DNA of 64,000 nt from Paraburkholderia xenovorans LB400 (GCF_000013645.1 NC_007951.1:1116001-1180000); one strand, 5' to 3'; positions 51,404-60,540 are shown, numbered from the stretch's first letter. Program-made: numbers and translations. Notes: generated from the letters alone by a model not told the origin.

Positions 51404-51630
51404 GGTGCGATCTCCTTGTTGGTGGGTTGGATCGCCCGGACACGCTTCTTTGGAGGGAGGGGTGAGCGGGCACGAAGTAGGGTTAGCAGACCGGCGTTGA
51501 AACCAAAACCGGCGAGCCTTGCGGCTCCCCCACCAAGGCCCGCCCATAGAAAATAAGCGTGCAGAGGTAGACGCACGACCTGCCTGAGCAGGTGTGCGGG
51601 TTTCAACGTTTAGGCTGCTAAACCTAGTCG
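51404..51630 (-). promoter_or_regulatory. structured leader with antisense-type complementarity (C4-like candidate)
   Basis: On the minus strand three stems precede the hypothetical gene: GTTTAG/CTAAAC (plus 51608-51623), ACCTGC-CTGA-GCAGGT (51578-51593, extended by CGCAC/GTGCG), and GAGCC/GGCTC (51514-51527). Beside the last stem lies TTGGTGGG (complement of 51529-51536), which pairs exactly with CCCACCAA (complement of 51419-51426) just before the ribosome-binding site. That is the logic of phage C4 antisense RNA. Stems and complementarity are seen; the class is a guess. Confidence 0.45.
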
Positions 51631-51933
51631 ATGGGTATTTCCCACCGACTTGGTAATTATAAGGGAGTGGGGCTGTCTCGGATTTAGTCTTGGAAGCTAA
51701 ATGGGGAGGTGGATGAAGGGACAAGGGCGGGTAGGGCGCTAGGGTCGACGGTCAATGCTTCACCTATAACCGTTGAATTTCGAGGTGGTTGTAGGCCCTT
51801 GTGACTTGGCGCGCCGCCGCCCGATGGCGGCCTCGAGAGTGCCCGTGATTGAAAAATTCGGAAGACCGGAGTCGACCATTTGCCGTCGGTCTATCCCATG
51901 CAGTTTTGGTGGTAGGTATCTAGTGCAGAACGG
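51631..51933. other. non-coding stretch at left edge of the AT-richer region
   Basis: About 300 bases, AT-richer than the hem operon, with no supported gene, terminator or repeat. A short plus-strand open frame at 51773-51991 has no ribosome-binding site and was not accepted. Confidence 0.4.
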
Positions 51934-52680
51934 TCACGCCGCGCCGCTATCGGGGGACATCGGTTCTGCGTCCGCCCATATTTCCTCGTAGGCGTCCACT
52001 TTCATGTTGGCGCTGTGGTCTGTCCGAATGATTTCTCCCGGAGACCGCGCAGCGAAGTCTTTAAGCGATTGAGTAAGCGTCCATGCTTCAGCCTTGTCAA
52101 TTAGCAGCACACGGTCGTGCAAACTGCGCTTTGGCGCCCAGCGCAATTCCAGCGGTCGAGTGTCGAATTGCTTCAACCAGTTCCTGGCAGCAGGTTCAAC
52201 TGCAGCGTTCTGCGGAATCTTTGTTGTCAAAAGGCGAATTCCAATCCTTTCGGGGATCGTTGTGCCGAACTCGGTGAGCACCGTTTCGTTCATATACGGG
52301 TCGACAATAAGAATGTCGAATTTCGCGCGTTTCAACACCTTTGTAATTGCGGCGAAGGCGTCGAAGCCGCTGTCGACGGGAATGAATGCACCGGCGACGG
52401 CAGGTGGCGCAGCCAGTTCGGTCAGCGCCAAAGCCCTGAAAAGAAGCCCTCTAATCTCTCTTGCAGCCCACGGCGCCTCGCCAGTATGTATTCTCTTTAA
52501 CTCCATCTGCAGAGCCATTAGAAGCGATAGATCGCCCGTTGCTTTTACGTAGGCCTCCGCCTTGCCGAGCCATTCAAGGACATGCATCTCCCCGCCCTTC
52601 TCATAGACACCAAGGTCTGGCGGAGTCGCCTCAATCAGACGGCCTATCAATGTATACAGCGTTTGTGGATCTAACTTCAT
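51934..52680 (-). CDS. phospholipase D-like protein with one HKD-type motif
   Basis: 248 residues. The first 90 are helical (EMHVLEWLGKAEAYVKATGD). The C-terminal half is a PLD-like alpha/beta domain: FDILIVDPYMNETVLTEF (121-138), then SLHDRVLLID (186-195), in which H188, R190 and D195 fit HxK-x4-D with Arg for Lys, and TQSLKDF (203-209), the Ser/Asp-type end of the motif. Only one half-site is present, so activity would need a dimer. PLD-like proteins of this kind occur in defence loci as nucleases or lipases. Ribosome-binding site is weak; function unknown. Confidence 0.65.
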   Translation of the reverse strand: MKLDPQTLYTLIGRLIEATPPDLGVYEKGGEMHVLEWLGKAEAYVKATGDLSLLMALQMELKRIHTGEAPWAAREIRGLLFRALALTELAAPPAVAGAFIPVDSGFDAFAAITKVLKRAKFDILIVDPYMNETVLTEFGTTIPERIGIRLLTTKIPQNAAVEPAARNWLKQFDTRPLELRWAPKRSLHDRVLLIDKAEAWTLTQSLKDFAARSPGEIIRTDHSANMKVDAYEEIWADAEPMSPDSGAA

Positions 52681-53014
52681 GAGGCAGGGGAAGCGTAAAG
52701 GACGAACGAATGTAGCATGAGCCTGCAGTGAACGCTGAGCGGTTGGGATGAATTGAAACCGTTGTCGACTACTGTTGCGGCGTTTAGCCGTCGCTCCCAA
52801 GCTAATCTGAGTGTTTCATAATAGCCCGGCAGCGACCCAATGCGATACGCTTTTGCGATCGACATCACGACAGGCTTCGGTCGGCAGCACGCGAACCATT
52901 TCGATCCTCTAACCTATTGTGACCGAACGACGAATTCTGATGTGCCGCCGCCCTTGGAATCACAACATTAGGCGCGGGTTCGGCCTCCACAGTAGTTCGC
53001 TAGGTGCCCACCGT

Positions 53015-53043
53015 TTGTTGTGTTAAATTCCTGTCGATAATAT
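53015..53043 (+). promoter_or_regulatory. candidate promoter of the Kiwa operon
   Basis: TTGTTG (53015-53020), 17-base spacer, TAATAT (53038-53043), 42 bases before the kwaA start. The rest of 52681-53085 shows no gene. Confidence 0.55.
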
Positions 53044-53085
53044 TTCGCCCAAAGCTGGACTTAGGCGCGGGGCATCGGGGTCTAT

Positions 53086-53685
53086 GTGAATGTCGCATCC
53101 ATCCGTATGAGCCGACTCGTAAAGGTCGGTATGTACCTCCTATCGCTCTGGTTGCTCTTCGTGCTTGTAATCGTCAATAAGGCGGTTATCGATGTCAACA
53201 TCTGTCTTGGTTGTTCGCTTCTGCCTTGGTCAGAGTTATCAAAAATCGTAAAAGAAAACCTTCTGCCTTTAGTGTGCGTTGCAATGCTTGCAGCGTCAGC
53301 TGTTTTTTATATGGTCTTTGTTAGGATAATCTCCGGTGCAAAAGACGGCCCGATCAAAGTCGAAGAATTGGAAGACAAGAACGCGGAGCACCTCGTCTTT
53401 CTGGCAACCTACATCATCCCGTTGGTGGGATTCAGTTTGGATAGCCCGAGACAAATGATAAATCTTGGAATTACATTGCTTTTGCTTGGTGCAATCTATA
53501 TAAAAACTGATCTTTTTTACGCTAATCCAACACTGTCGCTATTGGGTTTTAAAATTTTCAATATAAGGTCTCAAGGTAGCGCTGCGATTTTGATTTCTAA
53601 AGAGGAATTAGAGGCGGGCGATTCCGTTAATGTAGTTCGGCTTGACAAAAAGATTTTTTTTGCGCGAAAGGCGACGCGAGTCTGA
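53086..53685 (+). CDS. kwaA: Kiwa anti-phage protein KwaA, four-segment membrane protein
   Basis: 199 residues. Four hydrophobic segments (about 16-34, 57-82, 102-117, 124-142), then a 55-residue cytoplasmic tail (FKIFNIRSQGSAAILISKEE). No enzyme motif. KwaA is known as the membrane sensor of Kiwa and is always paired with KwaB. The identity rests on four-segment topology, size and the DUF4868 partner 1 base downstream. GTG start with a poor ribosome-binding site; ATG at 53107 is an alternative. AT-rich, unlike its neighbours. Confidence 0.75.
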   Translation: MNVASIRMSRLVKVGMYLLSLWLLFVLVIVNKAVIDVNICLGCSLLPWSELSKIVKENLLPLVCVAMLAASAVFYMVFVRIISGAKDGPIKVEELEDKNAEHLVFLATYIIPLVGFSLDSPRQMINLGITLLLLGAIYIKTDLFYANPTLSLLGFKIFNIRSQGSAAILISKEELEAGDSVNVVRLDKKIFFARKATRV

Positions 53686-53686
53686 C

Positions 53687-54604
53687 ATGAAGACCAAACA
53701 AGAACTAACCGACACATTAAATGCCATTTTCGCTGATGGCGTCAATATGAAGCTCTACTTTGGCTTAGGGGCAGGCGCTGCGAGAAGCTACAAACTTGCG
53801 GACTTTGACGATGGCGCCACGCAGAGAGTGTTGACGAACTATGTCGCAGGAGTTCGCGAATTTTTCGAGCGTGACGAACTTCAGACCGTGCCATTATCTC
53901 AGCTGGACCAGCGAAGCGATGCGTTGGTGATGTACGACCTACAGGAGCAGCCCGTCGAATTCGCGCAGCTCGAAGCTTTGCAGAATGGGCCTGAGCCGGA
54001 TTTCTTCTCATTCGACGAAAATAGTGTAAGCGAAATTCGAACAATCGCGATAAAAATAGCCTCCGTTCAAAGATCGGTGGTCTTTTTTAAGACCTTCTAT
54101 CCGGTGTCCCTTGTCAAGCGTGACCAAATACTGCTTTATAAGTTAGAAAATCGATTCACCATTTTTGATGGCGACATCGTCAAAGTTACTCCCGGATTCG
54201 ATTTATTGCTAGTCGACGGAGAGTTTTACATAAACGATTTTCGTAAATTTGAAAAAGCATTCTCATTTACAGAAATCGCCGAACGAGCAATGTTGGCCGT
54301 CGTCCAGTCGATTTTGGAAATGGGAATCGTCAACGATGTGAAAGGATATCTCGCCGCGTGCGCCGCACCGAAGCGCGACATCCTTCGTGCAGGACAAAGC
54401 GATGTCCTTCGGTTACAAGCCGCCACTATCGTGGCGTTTGCCACACAGAAGGGCGATAAGATTGGGCTTAAGATAGTTGACGGGCAATTTCACCTATCTT
54501 CGCGCGATAGCGTGAAGAAACTGTATAAATTGCTAAACGACGACTACCTGACCTCGGGACTTACCGCTTTTGAGTATGAGACGCTTGCCAAGAACAAGAT
54601 GTAA
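53687..54604 (+). CDS. kwaB: Kiwa anti-phage protein KwaB (DUF4868)
   Basis: 305 residues, close to known KwaB length (about 315). The DUF4868 pattern is visible as KTFYPVSL (135-142), then FDLLLVDGEFYINDFRKFEK (171-190), with helical sequence after it. KwaB is the cytoplasmic partner that binds DNA and is released to act when KwaA senses infection. Start ATG lies 1 base after the kwaA stop. No membrane segment. Family assignment is by remembered pattern; the gene pair strengthens it. Confidence 0.78.
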   Translation: MKTKQELTDTLNAIFADGVNMKLYFGLGAGAARSYKLADFDDGATQRVLTNYVAGVREFFERDELQTVPLSQLDQRSDALVMYDLQEQPVEFAQLEALQNGPEPDFFSFDENSVSEIRTIAIKIASVQRSVVFFKTFYPVSLVKRDQILLYKLENRFTIFDGDIVKVTPGFDLLLVDGEFYINDFRKFEKAFSFTEIAERAMLAVVQSILEMGIVNDVKGYLAACAAPKRDILRAGQSDVLRLQAATIVAFATQKGDKIGLKIVDGQFHLSSRDSVKKLYKLLNDDYLTSGLTAFEYETLAKNKM

Positions 54605-54735
54605 TAGCTACTGGCTCATCTTTTTGGTCGCGTTTGCATCCTACGGCGCGGTGCCATACAGGGAGATCCAAAGGCTGGCGGCGGTCAGTGACGTAAAGCG
54701 ATCAAGCCGAAACTCTGATAATCCGCCAAGGTCCG

Positions 54736-55479
54736 CTACCCGAGACCCATTGCTTCAAAGTGCGGGACATGAATCTCGTTTATGAGATTAGCAACAGCAT
54801 CCCCCGGGACGTCTGTAAAGGAAGGCAGTAGTTCGACGGATGCCGTCAACACCCGGAGTCCAATGCTATTTACCATGGCGATGACTTCGGGGTTGGCGGG
54901 GCGCAGATAAGCAAAGGTCGGTTCTTCGCCTATGTGCCGCGCCGTCAAGGCAGTAATATTCGAATGCACGAACGCGCAAAGGATTCCATACGAAACGTAG
55001 AGATCATTTACGTCCGAAAGCTCGAACTTTTGCTCTCGCGTCTGCCTCTTGTAGCCCTTCACCTTCAACGCTTCACGAGTTTCCGCTGCTTCAGCCAGCA
55101 TTGACTTGACGGACGCGACCATTGCTTCGGCGTCCTCCGCCTCGCCCAACGATTCCAAATATCGTTCAAACATCGCGGCATCTGCCTTGGCATTGTCGAA
55201 TGCCATTTGATCGGCGTAAGTCGCGTCCTTCGAAAGGAGGATCATGTCGGCCAAGCCTTCGAGCATCGACCGAACGGGACCAGCCGCATGCGTTCCAGCC
55301 CCGCCGTCCAGCAGGAGCAACATTGCGCGAAATTGCTCGGCTGTTGTGAGCAGCAATGTGGCAGAGACCCGAGCCGCAGCAGACTCATTCACCTTCATGT
55401 TGCGGAAAAATGCCTCAAGGCCGTTGATGGCATGCTCCGAGACTGCCCTTAAGACTCGAGCCTTCTCCTCTCTGTCCAT
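54736..55479 (-). CDS. DUF5677-type protein
   Basis: 247 residues, all-helical. The R-x3-E motif in PVRSMLEGLADMILLSK and a later VSYGILCAFVHSNITAL (Ser/His helix) are typical of DUF5677, a family with a HEPN-like feel. AAGGGGA precedes the ATG at 55479; an in-frame Met lies 5 codons earlier. It is convergent with kwaB, not in its operon. Biochemical function unknown; its neighbour and AT-richer composition suggest defence. Confidence 0.65.
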   Translation of the reverse strand: MDREEKARVLRAVSEHAINGLEAFFRNMKVNESAAARVSATLLLTTAEQFRAMLLLLDGGAGTHAAGPVRSMLEGLADMILLSKDATYADQMAFDNAKADAAMFERYLESLGEAEDAEAMVASVKSMLAEAAETREALKVKGYKRQTREQKFELSDVNDLYVSYGILCAFVHSNITALTARHIGEEPTFAYLRPANPEVIAMVNSIGLRVLTASVELLPSFTDVPGDAVANLINEIHVPHFEAMGLG

Positions 55480-55789
55480 ATTGATCCCCTTCGCCATTGA
55501 GGCAAGCAAGCAATGTCAAAGCACTGCTATCGTTCAAACATTTCGGTGATTCCGCTGCCGCAGTCGCGTCACCTCTGCATTCGCTCCCTTCTCGTACGTC
55601 TCAGAACAAATTATCAACGATTCAAATGTTAGGGTCGAATGGCCGCACCTGGCCGACTACCGCCTCACGTCCTTGGCAGCGGTCGGCCAATATTTGTCGA
55701 AACCGCCGTATTCGGCGGTGAATTGGTCGCTCCTTCACACGAGCGCAAAGCCTCAGCAGTAGATCACTGTCAAGGCCCGCGCCTCCCCC
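55480..55789. other. non-coding right edge of the accessory region
   Basis: About 310 bases with no supported gene. A perfect stem ACCGCCG/CGGCGGT with a TATT loop (55702-55719) lacks a T-run. I see no direct repeat marking an insertion. Confidence 0.4.
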
Positions 55790-57109
55790 TCACTTATTAA
55801 CCATCTTCGCCGGCACACTAATCGCCAGCAAACCACCAAGCACCATAAACGCCGCCAGCATATACATTCCGGAATCATTCGCGGCCGTCGCCTGTTTGAG
55901 CCACCCCACCGCATACGGGCTCAAAAACCCCGCCAGATTCCCAATCGAATTAATCATCGCGATGCCAGCAGCCGCGCCCGTCCCAGCCAAAATCGCCGTA
56001 GGCAAACTCCAAAACAACGGCAGGGTAGTGAGAATCCCCATCGTCGCAAGCGTAAGCGAAGCCATCGCCAACACAGTGTTATGCGTCCACACGACAGAAA
56101 GCACCAACCCAATCGCCCCCGCAAACGCCGGCAGCGCAATATGCCACCGCCGCTCCCGCTTCCTATCCGCACTACGTGACACAAACACCATCGCCACCAC
56201 AGCCCCCGCGAACGGAATCGCCGACAGCAACCCGATCATGAAAGCATCCGTCACCCCAGTCGCCTTAATAATCGTCGGCAACCAGAAGCTCACCCCATAC
56301 AACCCCATCACAAACGAGAAGTACGTCAGACTGAGCATCAACACCCGCCCACTCGTGAGCACCTCGCGAATCGGCATGTCATGCTTACTCGCTTCCTCCG
56401 CAGACACATGCCGCTCGAGCAACTGCTGCTCTTCCTTGGTTAGCCACTTCGCCTTCGAGATCCGATCGTCCAGCATGACGAACACCATGATCCCGACGAT
56501 CACCGAAGGAATCCCTTCGAGCAGAAACAGCCACTGCCACCCATGCCAGCCGTTGGCGCCGTTAAACGTCTTCAGGATATAACCCGACACCGGCCCGCCG
56601 ATCACACCCGACAACGCAATCGCCGTCATGAACCACGTCGTCATGCGCCCACGCCGATGCGCCGGATACCAGTACGTCAGATAAAGAATGATCCCAGGAA
56701 AGAACCCCGCCTCAGCCAGACCAAGCAAAAACCGCATCACATAAAACATCGTCGGCGTAGTCACGAACATGGTCAGCATGGAGATCACGCCCCACGACAC
56801 CATGATCCGCGCAATCCACACCCGTGCGCCGACCTTATGCAAAATCACATTGCTCGGAATTTCAAAGATGAAATACCCGACAAAGAAAATCCCCGCGCCG
56901 AATCCGTACACCGCGTCGCTCAGCCCAAGATCGCTGGTCATTTGCAGCTTGGCGAACCCAACATTGACGCGATCCAGATACGCGACCACGTAACAGAGCA
57001 TCAGCAGCGGCGCGAGGCGCCAGGTGACCTTTCGGTAGGTGGCCTCTTCGAAAGTGGAAGGCGGCGCACCCGCGCCGGGATGGTGGAGCGGATTTGCGGG
57101 ACTAGCCAT
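55790..57109 (-). CDS. MFS transporter, anion:cation symporter (ACS) family
   Basis: 439 residues with 12 predicted segments. The N-terminal RLAPLLMLCYVVAYLDRVNV and GFGAGIFFVGYFIFEIPSNV, then RFLLGLAEAGFFPGIILYLT are typical of ACS organic-acid importers (phthalate, tartrate, galactonate). GAGGAGA precedes the ATG. It lies on the same strand as an SDR and an aldehyde dehydrogenase and is likely their importer. Codons end in T more often than in the core genes around. Confidence 0.88.
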   Translation of the reverse strand: MASPANPLHHPGAGAPPSTFEEATYRKVTWRLAPLLMLCYVVAYLDRVNVGFAKLQMTSDLGLSDAVYGFGAGIFFVGYFIFEIPSNVILHKVGARVWIARIMVSWGVISMLTMFVTTPTMFYVMRFLLGLAEAGFFPGIILYLTYWYPAHRRGRMTTWFMTAIALSGVIGGPVSGYILKTFNGANGWHGWQWLFLLEGIPSVIVGIMVFVMLDDRISKAKWLTKEEQQLLERHVSAEEASKHDMPIREVLTSGRVLMLSLTYFSFVMGLYGVSFWLPTIIKATGVTDAFMIGLLSAIPFAGAVVAMVFVSRSADRKRERRWHIALPAFAGAIGLVLSVVWTHNTVLAMASLTLATMGILTTLPLFWSLPTAILAGTGAAAGIAMINSIGNLAGFLSPYAVGWLKQATAANDSGMYMLAAFMVLGGLLAISVPAKMVNK

Positions 57110-57264
57110 GGTGTCTCCTCTTTTCTTGTGGAAATGAAGTACCGCCGTCAACCGATTCTATCCGCGCTCAGTGGTTTGCACGACGAATCGATACCGGGGG
57201 AAAACACTGACTGCGGCGAGGGCGGCGCAGCGGCCCGCCCTCGCTTGAATGGCCCGGCGCGGCG

Positions 57265-58023
57265 CTACACGCAGCGCCCGCCGTCCACTTCGAGACACAC
57301 GCCGGTGATGAATTCCGCCTCGTCCGAGGCCAGATAAAGCGCGGCGTTGGCAATATCCTGCGGCGTGGAGAAACGCCCGAGCGGAATGCCGGCGAGAAAG
57401 CGTTGGCGATTTTCCGGCGTATCTTCCACGCCCATGAATTCGGACAGCAGCGCCGTCTCGCCGATCACCGGATTCACGCAGTTCACCCGAATCCGGTCCG
57501 GACCCAGCTCGACCGCCAGCGACTTGCTCGCGATAATCACCGCGCCTTTGCTGCCGTTGTACCAGACGAGCCCGGGGCGCGGTCGCACACCCGCCGTGGA
57601 CGCAATATTGATGAAGCAGCCGCCGCCTTGCTCGCGGAAATACGGCACGAATTCCTGCACGCTCCAGTAGATGCTTTTCACATTCACCGCGTAGACGCGG
57701 TCGAATTCGGCTTCCGTGACTTCCATCACTGGCTTGTTGCGGTGCGTGGTGCCGGCGTTGTTGACGACGATCTGCACGCTGCCGAAGTCTTCGAGCGCGG
57801 CCTCGCGCAGCTTTTGCCAGTCCTCGCGCTGGGCGACGTTGCCCGTCACCGCGATCGCCTTGCCGCCGGCCAGCGCGATTTCGCTTGCCACGCGTTCGGC
57901 GGCCGGGCCGTTCAGATCGTTGACCACCACGTTCGCGCCTTCGCGCGCGTAGGTTTTGGCAATGCCTTCACCGAAACCCGAGCCGCCACCCGTGACGATG
58001 GCTGTTTTTCCTGTCAACCGCAT
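57265..58023 (-). CDS. SDR-family NAD(P)-dependent dehydrogenase
   Basis: 252 residues, classical SDR. Cofactor loop TGGGSGFG (11-18), NNAG (88-91), catalytic S142, Y155 and K159 (YNGSK), and C-terminal GGRCV. GGAG lies before the ATG. It probably oxidises or reduces a hydroxy group on the compound imported by the MFS protein; substrate not evident. Confidence 0.9.
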   Translation of the reverse strand: MRLTGKTAIVTGGGSGFGEGIAKTYAREGANVVVNDLNGPAAERVASEIALAGGKAIAVTGNVAQREDWQKLREAALEDFGSVQIVVNNAGTTHRNKPVMEVTEAEFDRVYAVNVKSIYWSVQEFVPYFREQGGGCFINIASTAGVRPRPGLVWYNGSKGAVIIASKSLAVELGPDRIRVNCVNPVIGETALLSEFMGVEDTPENRQRFLAGIPLGRFSTPQDIANAALYLASDEAEFITGVCLEVDGGRCV

Positions 58024-58073
58024 AGTGTCTCCGTTGTTTGTTGTGAATGGTGATGCAAGTGCGTGACTCGCGA

Positions 58074-59513
58074 CTAACCGTGCCGGATCGCAATGGTTTT
58101 CAGCACGGTAAAGCCATACAGCGCTTCGAATCCCTTTTCCCGCCCGTGGCCCGAATGCTTGACGCCGCCGAACGGCAGTTCGACGCCGCCGCCCGCGCCA
58201 TAGTTGTTGATGAACACCTGGCCGGAGCGCAGGCGGCGCGCAAGCCGCATCTGCCGCGCGCCGTCGCGCGTCCAGATACCGGCGACCAGACCAAATGGCG
58301 TGCCGTTGGCGAGCGCAAGCGCTTCGTCCTCGCCGCTGAAGGACATGGCGGCGAGCACGGGGCCGAATACTTCGTCGCGCGCGAGGCGGTGGCTGGCGGG
58401 CACGTCGCGCAACAGCGTGGGCGCCTGATAGAAGCCGCTTTCCGGCGCCTCGGGAATCACCTCGCCATGCGCTGCCATAGGAATGCCGTCGTGCTGCGCG
58501 TCGGAGAGGAAATCCCACACGCGCCGCTGCTGTTTCGCGCTGATCAGCGGTCCGCAGTCCAGATCGGCATGCGAAGGGCCGACCCGCAACGCATGAAACG
58601 CGCCGCTCAGCCGGTCGAGCAAGGGTTCGTAAATGGACCGGTCGATCAGCACGCGGCTGCCCGCCGAGCAGGTTTGCCCCGCGTTCTGCACGATCGCCGA
58701 CACCAGCACGGGCAGCGCCGCGTCGAGATCCGCGTCGGCGAACACGATTTGCGGCGACTTGCCGCCGAGTTCGAGCGTGACCGGCACGTGATTCTCGGCG
58801 GCCATCTGCGTGACGAGCTTGCCGGTTTCCGGCGACCCGGTAAACGATATGTGATCGATGCCCGGATGACGCGCGAGCGCCGCGCCCGCTTCATGACCAT
58901 AGCCGGTCACGATATTCAATGCGCCGGCAGGCAAACCCGCCTCGGCAGCCAGTTCGGCGACGCGCAGCACGGAGAGGCACGCATCTTCGGCCGGTTTGAC
59001 GACGCAGGCATTGCCGGCGGCGAGCGCCGCGCCCACGCTGCGCCCGAAAATCTGCATGGGGTAATTCCACGGCACGATATGGCCGGTCACGCCGTGCGGA
59101 TCGCGGATCGTCAGCACGGTGTAGCCGGTCTGGTACGGCAGCGTTTCGCCGTGCAGCTTGTCCGCCGCGCCGGCGTAGAACTCGAAGTAACGGGCGAGGG
59201 CGGCCGAATCGGCGCGCGCCTGCTTGAGCGGCTTGCCGGTGTCGCGGGCTTCGAGCAGCGCCAGTTCTTCCTGGCGCGCGGCAACCAGCATGGACAGCCG
59301 GTACAGCACGCGGCCGCGTTCGGCTGCGCTGGCCTCGCCCCACGCGCCTTCGAAAGCGCGGCGCGCGGCGTGCACGGCGGCGTCGATATCCGCCGCGGTG
59401 CCGCGTGCCAGTTGGGTGAAGGGTTGGCCGTCCGAGGGATCGAGCACGGCGATCGTCTCGCCGCCTGATGCGGCGGACCATTCTCCGCCGATGAAGTGTC
59501 GGGCTTCTTCCAT
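58074..59513 (-). CDS. NAD(P)-dependent aldehyde dehydrogenase
   Basis: 479 residues, ALDH superfamily. VPWNYPMQIFGRSVGAALAA and GSPETGKLV hold the cofactor site; catalytic Glu248 (TLELGGKSP) and Cys282 (NAGQTCSAGSR) are intact. AAGGAGC lies before the ATG at 59513. It is first of ALDH-SDR-MFS on the minus strand, with a 50-base gap before the SDR. It should oxidise an aldehyde to an acid; substrate unknown. Confidence 0.92.
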   Translation of the reverse strand: MEEARHFIGGEWSAASGGETIAVLDPSDGQPFTQLARGTAADIDAAVHAARRAFEGAWGEASAAERGRVLYRLSMLVAARQEELALLEARDTGKPLKQARADSAALARYFEFYAGAADKLHGETLPYQTGYTVLTIRDPHGVTGHIVPWNYPMQIFGRSVGAALAAGNACVVKPAEDACLSVLRVAELAAEAGLPAGALNIVTGYGHEAGAALARHPGIDHISFTGSPETGKLVTQMAAENHVPVTLELGGKSPQIVFADADLDAALPVLVSAIVQNAGQTCSAGSRVLIDRSIYEPLLDRLSGAFHALRVGPSHADLDCGPLISAKQQRRVWDFLSDAQHDGIPMAAHGEVIPEAPESGFYQAPTLLRDVPASHRLARDEVFGPVLAAMSFSGEDEALALANGTPFGLVAGIWTRDGARQMRLARRLRSGQVFINNYGAGGGVELPFGGVKHSGHGREKGFEALYGFTVLKTIAIRHG

Positions 59514-59642
59514 GCATGCTCCTTGAGGTGTCACGAGAGCCGCGCTGCGGTTACGTGGTGTTCACAAACGAGAGGCACAATCGAGAGAGACGCCAGACGA
59601 TTATCGCCCCGATCCAACCCAGGGTGCCAATGGCCGATTGGC

Positions 59643-59648
59643 TATAAT
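59643..59648 (+). promoter_or_regulatory. candidate ppa -10 box
   Basis: Consensus TATAAT about 118 bases before the ppa start. The -35 is poor (CAGGGT at normal distance). The next 110 bases are leader. Confidence 0.45.
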
Positions 59649-59766
59649 GGCGAATTAAGTACTTCCGGCCGCAGCGCCGCCGCTCGTGGCGATTTCACGA
59701 TGCATGCCATTCGAGCGAGCGTGCCGCACGCCGTGTTCCGAATTCCATCCTCACCAGAGAGCGCTC

Positions 59767-60294
59767 ATGAGCTTCAATCACGTCCCTGCAGGCAAAGACC
59801 TTCCGCAAGATTTCAACGTCATCATCGAAATCCCGGCGCAAAGCGATCCGGTGAAGTACGAAGCCGATAAGGAAACGGGCCTGCTGCACGTCGACCGTTT
59901 CATCAGCACGGGCATGCGCTATCCGGCGAATTACGGCTACATTCCGCAAACGCTGTCGGGCGACGGCGACCCGGTGGACGTGCTGGTCATCACGCCGTTC
60001 CCGCTGCTGGCCGGTTCGGTGGTTCGCGCCCGCGCGCTCGGCATGCTGCAAATGACCGACGAATCCGGCGTGGACGCGAAGCTGGTCGCGGTCCCGCACG
60101 ACAAGGTCTGCCCGATGACCGCCGACCTGAAGTCGATCGACGACGTCCCGGCTTACCTGAAAGATCAGATCAAGCACTTCTTCGAGCAATACAAGGCGCT
60201 CGAAAAGGGCAAGTGGGTGAAGGTCGACGGCTGGGCGGGCATTGAAGCCGCGCACAAGGAAATCACGGACGGCGCGGCGAACTACAAGAAGTAA
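59767..60294 (+). CDS. ppa: inorganic pyrophosphatase
   Basis: Hydrolyses PPi to phosphate with Mg2+; cytoplasmic hexamer, 175 residues, normal for family I. The metal-site signature [10 protein letters not shown] and [12 protein letters not shown] are intact. MSFNHVPAG is the family N-terminus; GAGAGCGCTC lies before it. Ends at a strong terminator. Confidence 0.98.
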   Translation: MSFNHVPAGKDLPQDFNVIIEIPAQSDPVKYEADKETGLLHVDRFISTGMRYPANYGYIPQTLSGDGDPVDVLVITPFPLLAGSVVRARALGMLQMTDESGVDAKLVAVPHDKVCPMTADLKSIDDVPAYLKDQIKHFFEQYKALEKGKWVKVDGWAGIEAAHKEITDGAANYKK

Positions 60295-60317
60295 GCTGCG
60301 TCACGCTTGGTGAATAG

Positions 60318-60357
60318 AAAAAACCGCGCGAGCCCGCAAAGGCCGCGCGGTTTTTTT
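60318..60357 (+). terminator. intrinsic terminator after ppa
   Basis: CCGCGCG (60324-60330) pairs with CGCGCGG (60344-60350), flanked by A-run and T7. Confidence 0.92.
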
Positions 60358-60540
60358 ATGGCGAGTCGAAGTCGCGAATCCGCACATATAGACACAGTGC
60401 ATCGAGAGGATGAAGCGAAGCCATTTTTATATCTAAGTGTAAACCCTTATGATTGACCGCCTGCCGCGCCTGCCTGCGGTAAGGCTATTTCAACGCGCTG
60501 ACGTAGCGCCAATCCGCGTTCCAGGGAGCACACCGTCCGG

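Noticed and set aside
55702..55719. Perfect stem near the right edge of the accessory region, as att site or terminator
   Set aside because: No T-run and no matching copy at the left edge.
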